A DNA stretch of 62,000 bases from Cryptomeria japonica (GCF_030272615.1 NC_081406.1:242051718-242113717); one strand, 5' to 3'. Positions 10,960 to 22,749 are shown, counted from the first letter of the stretch. Notes: generated by a model not told the origin, from the sequence alone. Numbers and translations are program-made.

Positions 10960-12272
10960 CCATCCCATTAAACTATCCTCATGGTCTCTATAGACATAGA
11001 TACATCTTGACAGAATGCAATAATGTCCTCCATGGGTGAAGAGAACTCACCTTGACAACGATTCAAAATGCTACTAGAATTACCATGCTGTGAAACCCAC
11101 AGCCACATTTGCAAACTACATAATCCTCAAAATGAGCTATTCCAGGCTTTCCACAATCTCTTGGGAAAGTATGCAAAAATCCTTACATGAACTCCCACAT
11201 CTACAATGCGAGCCTCCAAGTTTGGAACAAAATCTTATGCCAACAAAGTTTGCATTATGATATCTGTTGTAAAAGTCAGTCCTTCACCTGAGATCCCTTT
11301 CACAAATTCAGGGGATTCAAGACTGTTTATTTCAAAAGCATGTCGAAGGCCTAAATCCGGGACCACACCCTTGAAAGGAACATCATGACCTGCTCTGTTT
11401 CAAAAACCAAACCTCTACAAACATTGAAACTTCCAGAACCACTGCTGCTGAAATCACTTTCCTTCATCTATATCTACCCAGACCTGCAGTTTAAAAAACT
11501 GATACATTGCCACAAATAGGAATGCGCATTACCAACACTTAACCCATCCTAACATGCAATACCATAAAGAGCTTTGGAGGAAATATCAATTAGCCATGCA
11601 AGATTTATATATATAACCTTCAGCCAGCTAGGAAAGATTGTTAACAAATAACAAAGCACTTGAATTCATAACTCTGGTGAGCAGAAATTGGGAGTATGCT
11701 TTGGGCAGCAATGGGCCCTCCCTAGACTTAATAAACTGGATATTCCCCATTTGTTGTTTTCCTCACTTATCTTTGCAGATAATGGGTATTGATCTAAACT
11801 GACATTTGCAAGATTATCTGCCAGAACATTATTTTCTCTAAAATAATGATTGAACAAACTCAAGGCTTCTTCTAATTAAAGTTACTTCTTCAATAATGCT
11901 AGGAAGACACCAATCTTGAAGATATTTGCCTATGCAAGCATTCATAATTATTTTGAGTCTCCTTTTATTTTCAGGTGCTTTCAAGGATTCCAGAAAAGGG
12001 GGGGATGGACCAGACGTTGATCCTGATTCATTAGTAGGTCATGGATTAGTGGACAAACCAATGTAGGCTGGAGCAGTAGGGGAATCAGTGGAGCGGGGGA
12101 TGTTTCAACCACTGAACAGTACCGGGCTGGGTGGGAGGTATAACTATCTCACCCAGCCGTTCCCGGATACAGAATAGATATATAGGCTAACTAGCTGGGA
12201 ACAAACATGAAATTAGGCATTATTAGTTGCCTATTACACACCCTACCCCTGTACAAAACCTGTGGATTGAAT
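10960..12272. other. Unassigned stretch with probable LINE RNase H relic and a hairpin
   Basis: Apart from the minus-strand relic at 11660-12000, I see only a strong imperfect inverted repeat at about 12123-12170 (GGCTGGGTG against CACCCAGCC, itself flanked by CCGG). No promoter or other gene is evident. Confidence 0.45.
11660..12000 (-). pseudogene. Probable LINE-type RNase H C-terminal relic
   Basis: The minus strand reads RRLKIIMNACIGKYLQDW, then after a gap FNHYFRENNVLADNLANVS. The H-x-FRE-N-x-(L)ADxLAN pattern is typical of the C-terminal end of the RNase H-like domain in plant LINEs and related proteins. Only about 110 residues can be followed and they need a frame change. No reverse transcriptase was found next to it. 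Family-level call with moderate support. Confidence 0.4.
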
Positions 12273-13474
12273 TTTTTATTGTCCCCATTTTGAAATAGGA
12301 TTTAATAACAAATAATAATAAATTAAAACATATAATAATAAATATATAATACAATATAATTAAAATGTAATTAAGTTAAGGAATGGTCAAAAGGCATGGA
12401 ATGAAGAGTTGTGAGTCTCTCAAAAATGAGATATAAGAGGGAGAAGAGATAATTTGAAATGGGATAAGGAGGAGGGAAGAAATGAATGAAGCATGTGAAT
12501 CAAGGAAGGATTAATGGGGGAAGAAAGAAATGGGAAGTAGATAAGGTTGTGTCTCTTTCAAAGGGCAAGAATTATGAAGAATTGTACTATTTCAAAGGGC
12601 CGCTAATTGTGAAAGGTTGTGTCTCTTGCCAAGGGGCAGGCATGATGAAAAGATGTGACCCCTCCCTCACATGGGAAGGTATAAAGGGAAGAAGGCTCAT
12701 TTGAGGAAGAGAGGGAAGGGAGATCAGTTTGGAGAATAATATATTACTCTCAATAGTAGCAATGAAAAGTGGTGACTTAATTGTCATGGAAGGTGGTTCC
12801 TCAATTCCTATGAAAGGTGTTGACTCTTCCACCAATAAAGTATGAAGGAGATCTCATTTAAACGAAGGGCAAGAGGAAAGAGGAAATCAAATATATGGCA
12901 TTAAGAGCAGATTTAGGGGCATACATAAGTCAGGGAATGAAATCTGATTGAACATTAATAATTAAATATACAACAGTTTGAATATACTTGTCGGTTTGGG
13001 TGTGAGTTCTTTATGCACAGCATGGTGAATATTATCTGCTCATTGATGATTAATAATATGCTATTGTTTATAACTGTTTATAATATATGACTGTTTATGA
13101 CGGTTTATAATGTGCTGTATGTTTACAACTGCCTAGGATTCATTACATATCCTGCCTGATTGTTATATTCAGCCATGATAGGGGCAATGAGGGATTACAA
13201 GGAGGGGAACAACGATGGGGTACTCTTCTAGGTACACCACCTCATGGTGATGATCGAATGATCCTATGAGGCCAAGGGTGTACAAGTGGTACTGCCTTTG
13301 GGCTTGGAAGAGAGATGGGTTTCCGGGGCACCCTATTGTGAATACACCTCATCCCTCTGTCATGGTGAGTTAATATACCAAGAAGTCCAATCATAGGAAG
13401 TGAGAGATAGATGGCAAGATGAAGGGCGAACAGGTATAGAACACCTCACTAGGTACCCCACCTCATATGGATGG
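12273..13474 (+). repeat. Degenerate gypsy-type LTR/internal fragment
   Basis: The start (TTATTGTCCCCATTTTGAAATA) and next 400 bp match the LTR at 18808-19837, including the CAAAGGGCAAGA and CTTGCCAAGGGGCA words and a TATA-like ATATAAGAGG near 12431. The later part (13170-13350, CCTATGAGGCCAAGGGTG, GGCACCCTATTG) matches the internal region at 17900-18060. It is a rearranged relative of the element at 14039-19837. No TSD was found. Confidence 0.6.
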
Positions 13475-14038
13475 TGTTGACTTGTTTTTTATGACACCTT
13501 GAACACAGAATAAAATACTAATTATTCTATCCTCTCTTGAACAATGATTCCTTATATGCTAAACAATGTGATCAAGTAAGGCAACCCCAAGGTTTCTAAA
13601 GTCAGGTCTTGACTTGCAAATTGGATAGGCTCAGTGAAATGATGTGATATGTTGGTATCACAAAGGGACTTATGCTTTGCTGGAACTGGAGTACTAAACT
13701 AATTTCTACCAAACAAAGAAAGATCAAAAAGCGATAAAGGGATAGGAAATCTAATCTAAAACCTAACAATGCAAGAAATGATTGCGGACTTAGTGAAACC
13801 AAACCAAGCTTTGCGTTGCCATGAGGAAATGACTACACAAAGATGGTTCAATCTTTGAAGGGTATGGAAATGATTTTCAAATCACTTATGGACATCAACA
13901 CCATGAACAATGAGCATAGAGCAATTGAAGTTAAGCTTCCAATATGAGTTCAGACTAACCATGCACTGCAATTTGCAGTCAACAAATTCCAAATGGTATG
14001 AACATATTGGCTTCACCATTAATCAACAATAAGATCTT
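13475..14038 (-). repeat. A-family LTR-like repeat, copy 1, part 1
   Basis: This begins TGTTGACTTG and aligns with 24500-24930 (for example AACCAAACCAAGCTTTGC, ATTTTCAAATCAC) and more loosely with 40747 onward. The repeat resumes at 19838 after the gypsy-type insertion. TATA-like boxes in the related copies point to the minus strand. Only non-coding sequence is present. Confidence 0.7.
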
Positions 14039-14190
14039 TGTAATGTCCCCACTTTGAAATATAATTTATTAATAAATGATGATAATAAAGTTAAAATACA
14101 AAAGAATAAAAGCAAAAACGAAAAAAAAAAAGATTTAAAAAAAAAGAAGGAAAGGCATGAATACGATTCCTGTCCCATAGTAGATCAAAC

Positions 14191-14470
14191 TATTAGAATA
14201 TTTAATTATATTTTAGTCACCTATATTTAGTTCTTTGTTTAATGGTCATTTAGCTTTTTAGTTAATTAGCTTTTAAGCTTTATTTAGCATTTAGCTTTTT
14301 CTTTTTAATTAATTAGCTTTTAAGCTGAATTTAGCTTTTAGCTCTTTAATCTTTTACTTTAACGTTATGTTCTAATTATAGAACATCGTCTTGTAACCTC
14401 TATATATACGTGTGTATATCTTTCAATGTAATCATCCGATTATTGAATCATTCATTCAATTTATTTTTCA
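14191..14470 (+). repeat. Copia 5' LTR
   Basis: 280 bp starting TATTAGAATA, unusual because TG is expected at an LTR start, and ending TTTTTCA. It is rich in the direct repeat TTTAGCTTTTAG. A TATA-like CTATATATACG lies near 14399. Confidence 0.9.
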
Positions 14471-14484
14471 TGGTATCAGAGCAT
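14471..14484 (+). other. Primer-binding site, initiator tRNA-Met type
   Basis: TGGTATCAGAGC directly follows the 5' LTR and complements the 3' end of plant initiator tRNA-Met, the usual primer of copia elements. Confidence 0.9.
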
Positions 14485-14696
14485 GGAAATTAATAATTTC
14501 GAAAATTTTTGTTATTAAAATTTTTCGAAGTTTTTATTGAAGAGATTTTTTTTTAAAACTATTTTTTTTTAAAAAAAAAAGGATTTTTTTTCTCTTCCTG
14601 GGCAGTTTTTTTTTGCAGGTTGAAAATTTTCCTAGGGTTTCTGCAATTTTCGACTAGGGTTTTGACCCTTCTGTTCAAGTCGAAATTTTATTTTGG

Positions 14697-14920
14697 TTGC
14701 AGATTCTTGGTGGGTTTTTTGAGAGCTCAATTGGGTTGTCGTCAGATTTTTTTGGGTGCATCGTTTTCTGTGCCTCAATTTTTGAGCCGTTGGATTTGCA
14801 TTCTGTTTTCAGATTCATGGTGGGTTTTTTGAGAGCTTTTTTGGGTTGGTCTCAGATTTTTCTGGGTGCCTCGTTTTCCATGCCTCAATTTTTGTGCCAG
14901 CAAATTCGCCTTTCACAATT
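14697..14920 (+). repeat. 110-bp tandem duplication in the copia leader
   Basis: CAGATTC(T/A)TGGTGGG begins both copies, with AGATTC at 14701 and 14811. The following bases (TCAGATTTTT, TGCCTCAATTTTTG) also match. The same motif series occurs, in antisense, upstream of the copia gag at 23430-23740, so the leader structure predates this insertion. Confidence 0.8.
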
Positions 14921-15175
14921 TTTGCTATTTCTGTGGACGTTGGGATTTTTGCTGTTTTTTTTGGCACCATTTATGTTGTTTTAAGTGTGCAGACAATTTT
15001 AATTTTTGGGTTTCTTCCAAACCTCAAAATTCGTGCCTTGGAATTCGTGCCAGAATTCTCCTATAGGGTTTCAGTTTTTTTCAGCAACTGTTTCTATTCT
15101 AATTTTTTTTTATAAATCATATTCTTCTATCTCTTGCTTTCACTTAGTTGACCTCGATCAACCTCAATTTCTGTG

Positions 15176-17290
15176 ATGGCATCATTAACCAACATCATGT
15201 TGGAACACAGTTAGAAGTTCAACGCCTGCAACTACAATACCTGGAAACAGTGTATGCTTACCATCTTTGAGTATCGTTGCCTTGATCAGCTTGTTTTGGG
15301 CAAGGAATCTCGTCCTACAACAACAGGTGATGATCAAGATAAACATGATGTGAAGAATTGAGAGGCTACCATGCTTATCAAACTCTCTATCACAAATGAT
15401 CAACTCCCACAGGTGCCTTCAGGTAAAACAACAAAAGAGATCTGGGATCTTTTGAAGGATCTTCATGAAACGTCCGACAAGAGCTGAGCTTTCTTTCTGA
15501 AGAATATGTTGTTTTCTATCATGATGGATGAGAAGTCATCTATCGAGGCACATCTTACAAAGATCAAAGACATCTGTGATTAGTTAGAAGCTATACGCTG
15601 AACCATGGTGGAAGATGATATGGTAGTGATCATGCTGAAAAGCCTTCCCAGATCCTACGAGCATTTCATTGATACGCTCAATATCTCCTCTACTAGTGTT
15701 GATTTGAAGTTTCCTGATCTTTGCAACAAGCTGCTCCAACAGGATCGATGGAAGCAACACTAGTTCTTCCACTGAACAGGCTTTCACAGCCTCAGCTTCG
15801 CATAAGTACAAGGGTAAAGCTCCGTCCTTCCAGCAGAAAGGACAAGGTCAAGGTCAACCTCAGCAGTCTTCCAAAAAGAAGAGCTTACAGTGTTCCTACT
15901 CTCATATATATGGCCATTTGGTGAAAGATTGCCGGAAATTGATAGCATCCCAGCAATCCAAACAGGGAGGGTCCAAGCAGAAAGCCAATTCTGCCACGCA
16001 TCCTGATCAGAAAGAATTTGCCTTCTATGCATTCATGGCCCAAACCTCCTCTGATGATGTTCAATCATCAGCCTGGTACATTGACTCTGGAGCCTCTTGA
16101 CATTTCACACATCGTCGGGATTGGTTTACAGAGTACATGCCTTTCACTAATTCAGTGATCTTTGGTGGAGGTGAAGAGTATACTGTTGTCGGCAAGGGCA
16201 ACGTTCAGATTTCATCTGGTAGGAGGGATTTAATATTCCTCAATGTATACTTTGTACCTGGCATGAAGCTCAATCTACTGTCAATCAGTCAGATTATGCA
16301 GCATTCACCACAGTTGGATGTCGTCTTCGGGTTGCACAAGTGCAGCATTGTTGACAGGGAGACTCGCACTACAGTTGCAGTTGGTATTGAGTATCATGGT
16401 CTTTATAGACTTGTTGATTCTACTGGTTCTCAAGAGCTTGCCATGGCAGCTAGGAGTACTTCCATCAGCACTCTTTGGCATCAGCGATATGGGAATCTCA
16501 ATGTCCACTATCTCTCTCAGTTGGTTCAAGAGGATCTAGTTGTAGGATTACTTGAGATTCGAACTCAGAATCATGGAGTTTGCAGAGCGTGTCAAGCTGG
16601 AAAGCAGCATAGGATTCCATTTTCAGATGGAGACACTTGGAGAGCATCCAAGGTCTTGCAACTCGTTCATGCAGACATCTGTGGTCCCATGAACACTCCA
16701 TCAGTCACTGGATGCAGGTATTTTCTATTATTTGTTGATGATTTCAGCAGACGCATGTGGGTTTATTTTCTTAAGTAGAAATCAGAGGTGTTCACCATGT
16801 TTCAAACGTTTAAGGCCTTAGTGGAAAAAGAGTCTAGCTATCAGATAGTCACTCTTCGGTCCGACAATGGAGGGGAATTTTGTTCTACAGAGTTCACCAA
16901 CTTTTGTGCATCACATGGCATTAAGCATCAGCTTACCACACCTTACACCCCACAGCAGAGTATCGGGGAACTGTTAAGGCAGCATGTGAGGCAATTTGGC
17001 TACGTAGGATGCTTGCAGACATGCAAATGTCTCAACTAGGACCTACTCCCTTGTTTTGTGATAATCAAGGGGTTCTAAAATTAGCCAAAAATCCAGTCTT
17101 CCATGAGCGGACAAAGCATGTGGAGCTTCATTGTCATTTCATCCGCTAGCATGTTGAAGATGGATCAGTGATACTGCAGTACATTCCTACAGAAGATCAG
17201 ACTGTAGATATCCTCACCAAGTCCTTGAGCCCGGCAAAGTTTCTCAAATTTAGAGGGCAGCTTGGTGTGATAGATAGCATGACCATTAAG
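15176..17290 (+). pseudogene. Copia gag-pol remnant
   Basis: Gag starts near 15176 (ATGGCATCATTAACC) and has several TAG/TGA stops. A zinc knuckle at about 15888 reads C-S-Y-S...GHLVKDC and so lacks its second Cys. Protease WYIDSGAS at 16075-16097 is followed by TGA. GAG-pre-integrase (LWHQRYGNLN...CRACQAGKQH) and the integrase core (HADICGPMN, LRSDNGGEF) run from 16137 to about 16960. There the sequence jumps to the RNase H tail (KAACEAIWLRRML...FCDNQGVLKLAKNP...DILTKSL). The third integrase acidic residue and the whole RT are missing. Confidence 0.92.
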
Positions 17291-17296
17291 GGAGGG

Positions 17297-17576
17297 TATT
17301 AAAATATTTAATTATATTTTAGTCACCTATATTTAGTTCCTTGTTTAATGGTCATTTAGCTTTTTAGTTAATTAGCTTTTAAGCTTTATTTAGCATTTAG
17401 CTTTTTCTTATTAATTAATTAGCTTTTAAGCTTAATTTAGCTTTTAGCTCTTTAATCTTTTACTTCAACGTTATGTTCTAATTATAGAACATCGTCTTGT
17501 AACCTCTATATATACGTGTGTATATCTTTCAATGTAATCATCCGATTATTGAATCATTCATTCAATTTATTTTTCA
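17297..17576 (+). repeat. Copia 3' LTR
   Basis: 280 bp, the same as the 5' LTR apart from five substitutions. It follows the purine tract AAGGGAGGG and is followed by the TSD CAAAC. Confidence 0.92.
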
Positions 17577-17581
17577 CAAAC

Positions 17582-18807
17582 AACAGCAGAACTTCTCATA
17601 TTCACAGCAGTTAGTGATTACTATAAGCAGATTGAACTTGCAGTAAGCAAGGAATTTTCCGTCATATCCATGTTTAAGACATTAAGACATTCTGGTACGT
17701 GATCCTGTGCACTATATTTCTACAACATTCTTTGCATACTAATGTCTGATAACAGTCCATTGTTATGTACATTTACACAGCGTAATTTAGAGTTGTTTAT
17801 GGTTATATATTCTGGAAAATGTGATGAAATGTGATGCTTTGCATATATATATATATATATATATATCCTGGGTTGTTTATTATCTAACATGATAGAAGAA
17901 GAATGATTGCAATAGGGGGAACGACGTTAAGGGTCACCTCTAAGCACGTCACCTCATATGTATTGCAGAGTCCACATGAGGCCAAAGGGGGGTGAAGGTG
18001 CTTCGTCTTTGGGCTTAGGAGGGTTAGACTTAGGACACCCTATTGAGGCAATGCCCATCCTCTCTATGATGATGATGATGATGATGATGATTCATATGAG
18101 TAGGAGAAGGTGACTCGATTGAGGGAGAACAATGTTAAGGACACCCTACCAAGTATGACTTGATTGAGGGGGAGCGATGATTAGGACACCCTATCAAATA
18201 TGGTAAGGGAGTATGGTTGTTGAGGACACCCTATTGAGTCATCCCTCCTAACTCACTTTGTTTGGCATACTTCTACTTATGATCCATGTTTCTTTACATT
18301 TATATTTATCTAGCTTTCCTTTACCTTATTAATCATAGTTGGCTCTCTTTGATTTATGAATCATAGTTAGTCTTCTTGTTTTACATAGTTAGCCTTCCTT
18401 CATTTTATCATGATCAGTTCAAAATTTACTTAGTATGTTTGTAATTAATCACTTATATGTTATAATTGGTAGACTATTTCCTAACTTGTTGCAGGGTTTT
18501 ACTATTAAGAGTTAAAGGTACTCCCTCTCATAACCCTCCTTTAATAACTAAGAATTATAATCTAGGGTAATTTATAAAAAGGATAAGATGAATCATTCTA
18601 GTCAATAGGAAGAAATCTAACAGTACGTGTATTCACGTGTATGCTCTGTGTTTGCATATCTCCATGTGTATTCTTCGTGTCTTTCATGTGTATGCTTCGT
18701 GTCTTTCATGTGTATGCTTCGTGTTTGATTAATATTGGTAGATAACTCAGTTTGAGAAAATTAAAATTGACATTGCTTGAGGACAAGCAAATTTGGGAAG
18801 GGCGGAC
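17582..18807 (+). other. Non-coding internal region of the gypsy-type element
   Basis: No ORF of note. It contains an (AT)n run at about 17845-17867, an (ATG)n run at 18068-18091, four copies of GGACACCCTA between 18030 and 18225, a 25-bp array at 18625-18728 and the polypurine tract GGGAAGGGCGGAC before 18808. Homologous stretches occur at 13170-13350. Confidence 0.65.
18625..18728 (+). repeat. Short tandem repeat, 20-25 bp units
   Basis: About four degenerate copies of TTCATGTGTATGCTTCGTGT lie in a row; the last two are nearly identical. Non-coding. Confidence 0.7.
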
Positions 18808-19837
18808 TGTAATATCCCCACTTTGAAATATAATTTATTTATAAATGATAATAATAAAATTAAAATACAAAAGAACAAAAATAAAAATAAAAATAAAATA
18901 TAAAAAAATATAATTAAATATAATTAAGATTTGATTAAAGTTAATGAATGGTCAAAACGCATGAAATGATAAGTTGTGATTCCCCCAAATATGAGGTATA
19001 AAAGGGAGGAGAGAACTCATTTGAAGAGGGGATAATTTGGGAATCAGAAGTGCAGATCTGATTGTGAAAGGTTGTGTCCCATTCAAAGGGCAAAAACAAT
19101 GAAGAGTTGCAGTCTTTCAAAGGGTGCTATGGTGAAAGGGTATGTCTCTTGCCAAAGGGCATACACGATGAAGAAGTGTAAGCTCTCCTTTACATTGAGA
19201 GATATAAAGTGAAGGAATCAAATGCATCTAATGTCTTCACCATTGATCAGATCAGATCAGAACTGTTATTAAGTTACAGGCAGTAACACCCTTGTTCTTG
19301 GTGGTATGCATGGGAATGTGTTTAATAAGTATGCTTCAATGACAGTCATACTTAATTTCATATATATACATAATACATTAGAAATTAGTATACTTATAGT
19401 CTAATTCATGTTATTACTATCAGTACTTAAGAAGATGGGAATGAGATGTTCCAAAGAGGGGTAGTCTAAATCCAAGCAATAGGTTAAGTCCCAAGATAGG
19501 GTGGGGATCAACGACCCATAAGCCTTGAGGGTATGGACCCAAGATAGGTAAGGGCTTGGATCTGTAAACTTTGAGGGAACCTATTGTATTTGGTCTCTAA
19601 GCGCTTTGGTAACATACATAGACCCTTCTCCCTTAAAATTGAAGTAGTAGCAGGGTCTGATATCTATATTAAGAACTATGAATAACAAAATTAATCATTC
19701 GATGAGGAAGATAAATAAGCACTTGTTAATAACTAATAAATTGAAGAATAACAATGATTGGCTTCATGATTAGTCTCTCAATCAATTTTAGTATATTGAA
19801 ATAGGTTAATTATGTTAATCAAGTAGGGGACATTACA
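18808..19837 (+). repeat. 3' LTR of the gypsy-type element
   Basis: 1030 bp with near-perfect 12-bp inverted termini (TGTAATATCCCC and GGGGACATTACA). It follows a purine tract nearly identical to that before the chromovirus LTR at 2144. A TATA box (TATAAAAGG) lies at 18997. Confidence 0.87.
18997..19005 (+). promoter_or_regulatory. LTR TATA box
   Basis: TATAAAAGG, a strong plant TATA match about 190 bp into the LTR and in its sense direction. Confidence 0.6.
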
Positions 19838-20036
19838 ATCTTTTATTCAACTAATCAACTCCATGTAAACAAATCTAAATTTTGAGAAGTAGAAACCATG
19901 CAACATATTGAAACTCATATAAAAATCCACCATATTTTCACTGAAAATCATATGTTAATCCTAACATAGTTTTGGCAACAATTCCTGATCTCCTCCTACT
20001 CTACTCCAAATCTAATTTATTCTCTATTAACCTTAC
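19838..20036 (-). repeat. A-family repeat, copy 1, part 2
   Basis: Continues part 1 across the gypsy-type insertion. GAGAAGTAGA(A/G)ACCATGCAAC and TCCTCCTACTCTACT match 24910-25000 and 25758-25775. Confidence 0.75.
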
Positions 20037-20679
20037 TGTAATGTCCCCATTCCAGACCTGAAGACAACTAGAATTGATTTGGAAATATCTCTTTTATTTA
20101 TCCCATCGTGGATCTGCTCTTTATTGAGCGATTGCCTATTGGCATTGATGGTTGCATACATTTAAAGATCAGATCAGGGAGGACACTCCTGTTGCAAGCA
20201 TTATTCGATCATATCAGACATAGCAGCATGTCAAATTTACGTAAGTATAACAGCATATCAGATACATAAAATTATTGCTTTAAGCAGTAAGAAAACTAGA
20301 TTGCAAGGATTAAAGGATTACATGAGAAACAGAAATTGTATCGCTATCAGTGATAAGTAAGGATCAGATATTGCATGTTTTAAGAGGCATATTAGAGACA
20401 TCAATTCGTATTAATGTAAGCAATACTATCACATCTTCATTGCATAGTTATATTGCCATATCTGATATAACAAGGATCTTTGCACTAAATGCAAATACAT
20501 ATCAATTCACTTTAGCATACATATTATTGTATATATCAGAGATAGCAAGTGATATTGTTTACACATTTACCTTCATATTATTCATTACATTGTTTGATTG
20601 CAAAATCAGATAGTGTAAGTTTTAAGGAATTGAAGTTATTGTCCCGATATTCCTAGTTATCTTAAAATGGGACATTACA
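20037..20679 (+). mobile_element. Solo LTR, 643 bp, with TGTAATGTCCCC/GGGACATTACA ends
   Basis: The termini are inverted copies of each other and no coding sequence lies between. The right flank is TTTAC and the left is CTTAC. The second copy of the host repeat at 25806-25830 shows the empty site AACCTTTACAAATG, so the target was TTTAC and the left copy has lost one T. The body is unlike the other LTRs, so this is a distinct family with shared ends. Confidence 0.85.
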
Positions 20680-21210
20680 TTTACAAATGAAAAGGCCAAG
20701 TCTTTTATAGACTTTGAATTACAATTCAAGGGCCCAAATTGATTTGAAATCAATGGCCAAGATTTGAACGATAAAACCCTCATGTGAGTTAATTACAACT
20801 ACCGCCACTTACATTTAATATTTGATCAGTGTTACAACTACAAGTCTTTGGATACATGTCCTTCCTTTGAATGTGAACCAATGAGAGATGAGGTAAGGTA
20901 TATTAAATAATATTTAAATGTGACTCCACATGTCACTTGCTCCTCTTGGAATGCCTCGAGTTCAATGCACTTGGACAAGTTGACGTGGAATAACTTGATT
21001 GGTTGATGATAAATGGGCACCACATCAGTGCAGATATCTCGTGATACTCAACATTATCCAATTGTTTGATGTGATGGCTTATATTCCCAAATTGCATTAT
21101 CTTGATCAAGTTTCTAACTTTGATTATGTTGGTTGAAAATTTTGTACACCCAATTTTGTACACCCGGGAAGGCATGCAAAATTGTGGTTTCAGCCACAAC
21201 ATGAGTTAAA
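20680..21210 (-). repeat. A-family repeat, copy 1, part 3
   Basis: TTTACAAATGAAA, AAATTGATT, ATCAATGGCCAAGATTT and ATTCCCAAATTGC match 25815-26215 in order. It ends in a duplicated TTTTGTACACCC near 21150-21167. Non-coding. Confidence 0.7.
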
Positions 21211-22740
21211 AACTCTCCTAATTCTAAGGGAAGATTCCCCCTTTCCTACTATTACAAATTAACAATAACATATAAACACTAATTTAACTTGGGCGGGACA
21301 ACATCCTTTTCTATTTTTTCAAAAAAGATGGTATTCTTTTCTCTTTTCACAAAAGAAACTATAACCAGAGTGACAAATACAGAAATTTAAGAGATTTCAA
21401 CAATTACAAAGATACTTGTATAAAGGAAGCGAAGTTTCCATGAAAGCGCAAAGTCTTCCATCACTTCTTCGGGATTAGAATGTAGAAACAAAAGCTCAAA
21501 GTCTTTACTTTCTTACTGTCCTACCTACCTTCCAAAATAATTGGTATGATAACAACGTACAACATACAACAGCTCAAAGTTTGTTGATATGATGCACTCT
21601 AAACTACTATAAATAGGAACTATTACAAGCACAAATTATTGTAACCTCTCCCTATCTTGAATACTTAACTACGCTAATTTAATCCTCAATATTTGTAGCA
21701 CAAAGTCTACAAGAAATTAGATCAAAGCTCTTTCCGACAAGTTCACTAAAACCTCAAGTATATGTAGAAAGATATATCACTGTGACATAAGAACACAATG
21801 GATATGTAAACAAAGCCTCAACACAAAGTCTGAAACTCAAATGTTCTCTTTATATTGCTTGAGAATTCAATTTACAAGTATAAAACACAAAGTCTTTATC
21901 GCTGTAAATTTCTGCAGAGTTTTCTTGCTTCTCCCAAAAGATAAAAATTACAAGGAGCGCCCTCCTATATATAGGTGAGGGGTTGAGAGCAAAAAGTGTT
22001 TGAAGTCCAACTAACTAAGATTTATTCCACAACTAACTATGACTTATTCCAAATTACAGTCTTATTGTCTTTCAACTTGTAATTTGTTTACATGTAATTA
22101 CAAGTTACAAGAATACGAGTAATGTGATTACTTGCAATTACTATTTTTGACATTACATGTAATTTGTCAAAGGAAATTACAAATGCATAATTGAAACTAA
22201 TCTAAGTGTCTGAGACACGACTCTATTTACATCATCCTATGTCTAAGAGGTCTTCATGCTGTTGCAAGATGTTGGCACTTGGAAGTATTCAAGATCGGTG
22301 AAGGTATTTGTCCAGGAACATTAACTTGCATCATTTGACCATGAATGGTAATGACAGTGACCTCATGAAGATCAACCACTAAACTTGAAGATAATCAACA
22401 TTCTTTGTTGGTCACTATGACAGTGAAAGTCATCGCTTTTTACCACACAGCGCTGCTATAATGCATTGTAACAATGCATTCCTCTGCAATATTACTCCTT
22501 CATTTGTCAAGTTCTCTCTTACAATGGCATTGACCTCCACATTTAGTGAAGGAAAGAAAATATTCCCAATGGTGAGACTAGAACTGTCATCCCTGATTGT
22601 AGATAGAACTTGACTTAGCCATTGTTCTCTGCTTCATGGTTTGTGATATTGTGACCTTCTCTAGGCATATGATAACGTACTCTTTTCATTTTACATCACT
22701 ACAGTCATCAACACTGGCTTTTGCTTACTGCCTTTACATG
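21211..22740. other. LTR-like non-coding block, probably minus strand
   Basis: AT-rich with repeated CACAAAGTCT words (about 21700-21890) and a reversed TATA-like CTATATATAGG near 21965, as in the other minus-strand LTRs here. Clear ends were not found. No gene seen. Confidence 0.35.
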
Positions 22741-22749
22741 CATTAAGAC

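Larger units (their letters stand above)
14191..17576 (+). mobile_element. Ty1/copia element, internally deleted, TSD CAAAC
   Basis: Two 280-bp LTRs (14191-14470, 17297-17576) differ at five positions, about 1.8%. Identical CAAAC flanks lie at 14186-14190 and 17577-17581. A tRNA-iMet primer site follows the 5' LTR, and a purine tract (AAGGGAGGG) precedes the 3' LTR. The internal region is only 2.83 kb: gag, protease, the integrase N-terminal half and the RNase H tail are present, but the rest of integrase, RT and most of RNase H are gone. It sits in the 5' LTR of the gypsy-type element, so it is younger than its host. Confidence 0.93.
14039..19837 (+). mobile_element. Non-autonomous gypsy-type LTR element, TSD ATCTT, with nested copia
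   Basis: Identical 5-bp ATCTT copies lie at 14034-14038 and 19838-19842. The element starts TGTAATGTCCCC and ends GGGGACATTACA. The 5' LTR survives for about 150 bp before the copia insertion and the rest of it is missing. The internal part (17582-18807) has no coding sequence. The polypurine tract and 3' LTR are intact. The uninterrupted target is visible in a second copy of the host repeat near 24895-24910, which confirms this as an insertion. Confidence 0.85.
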
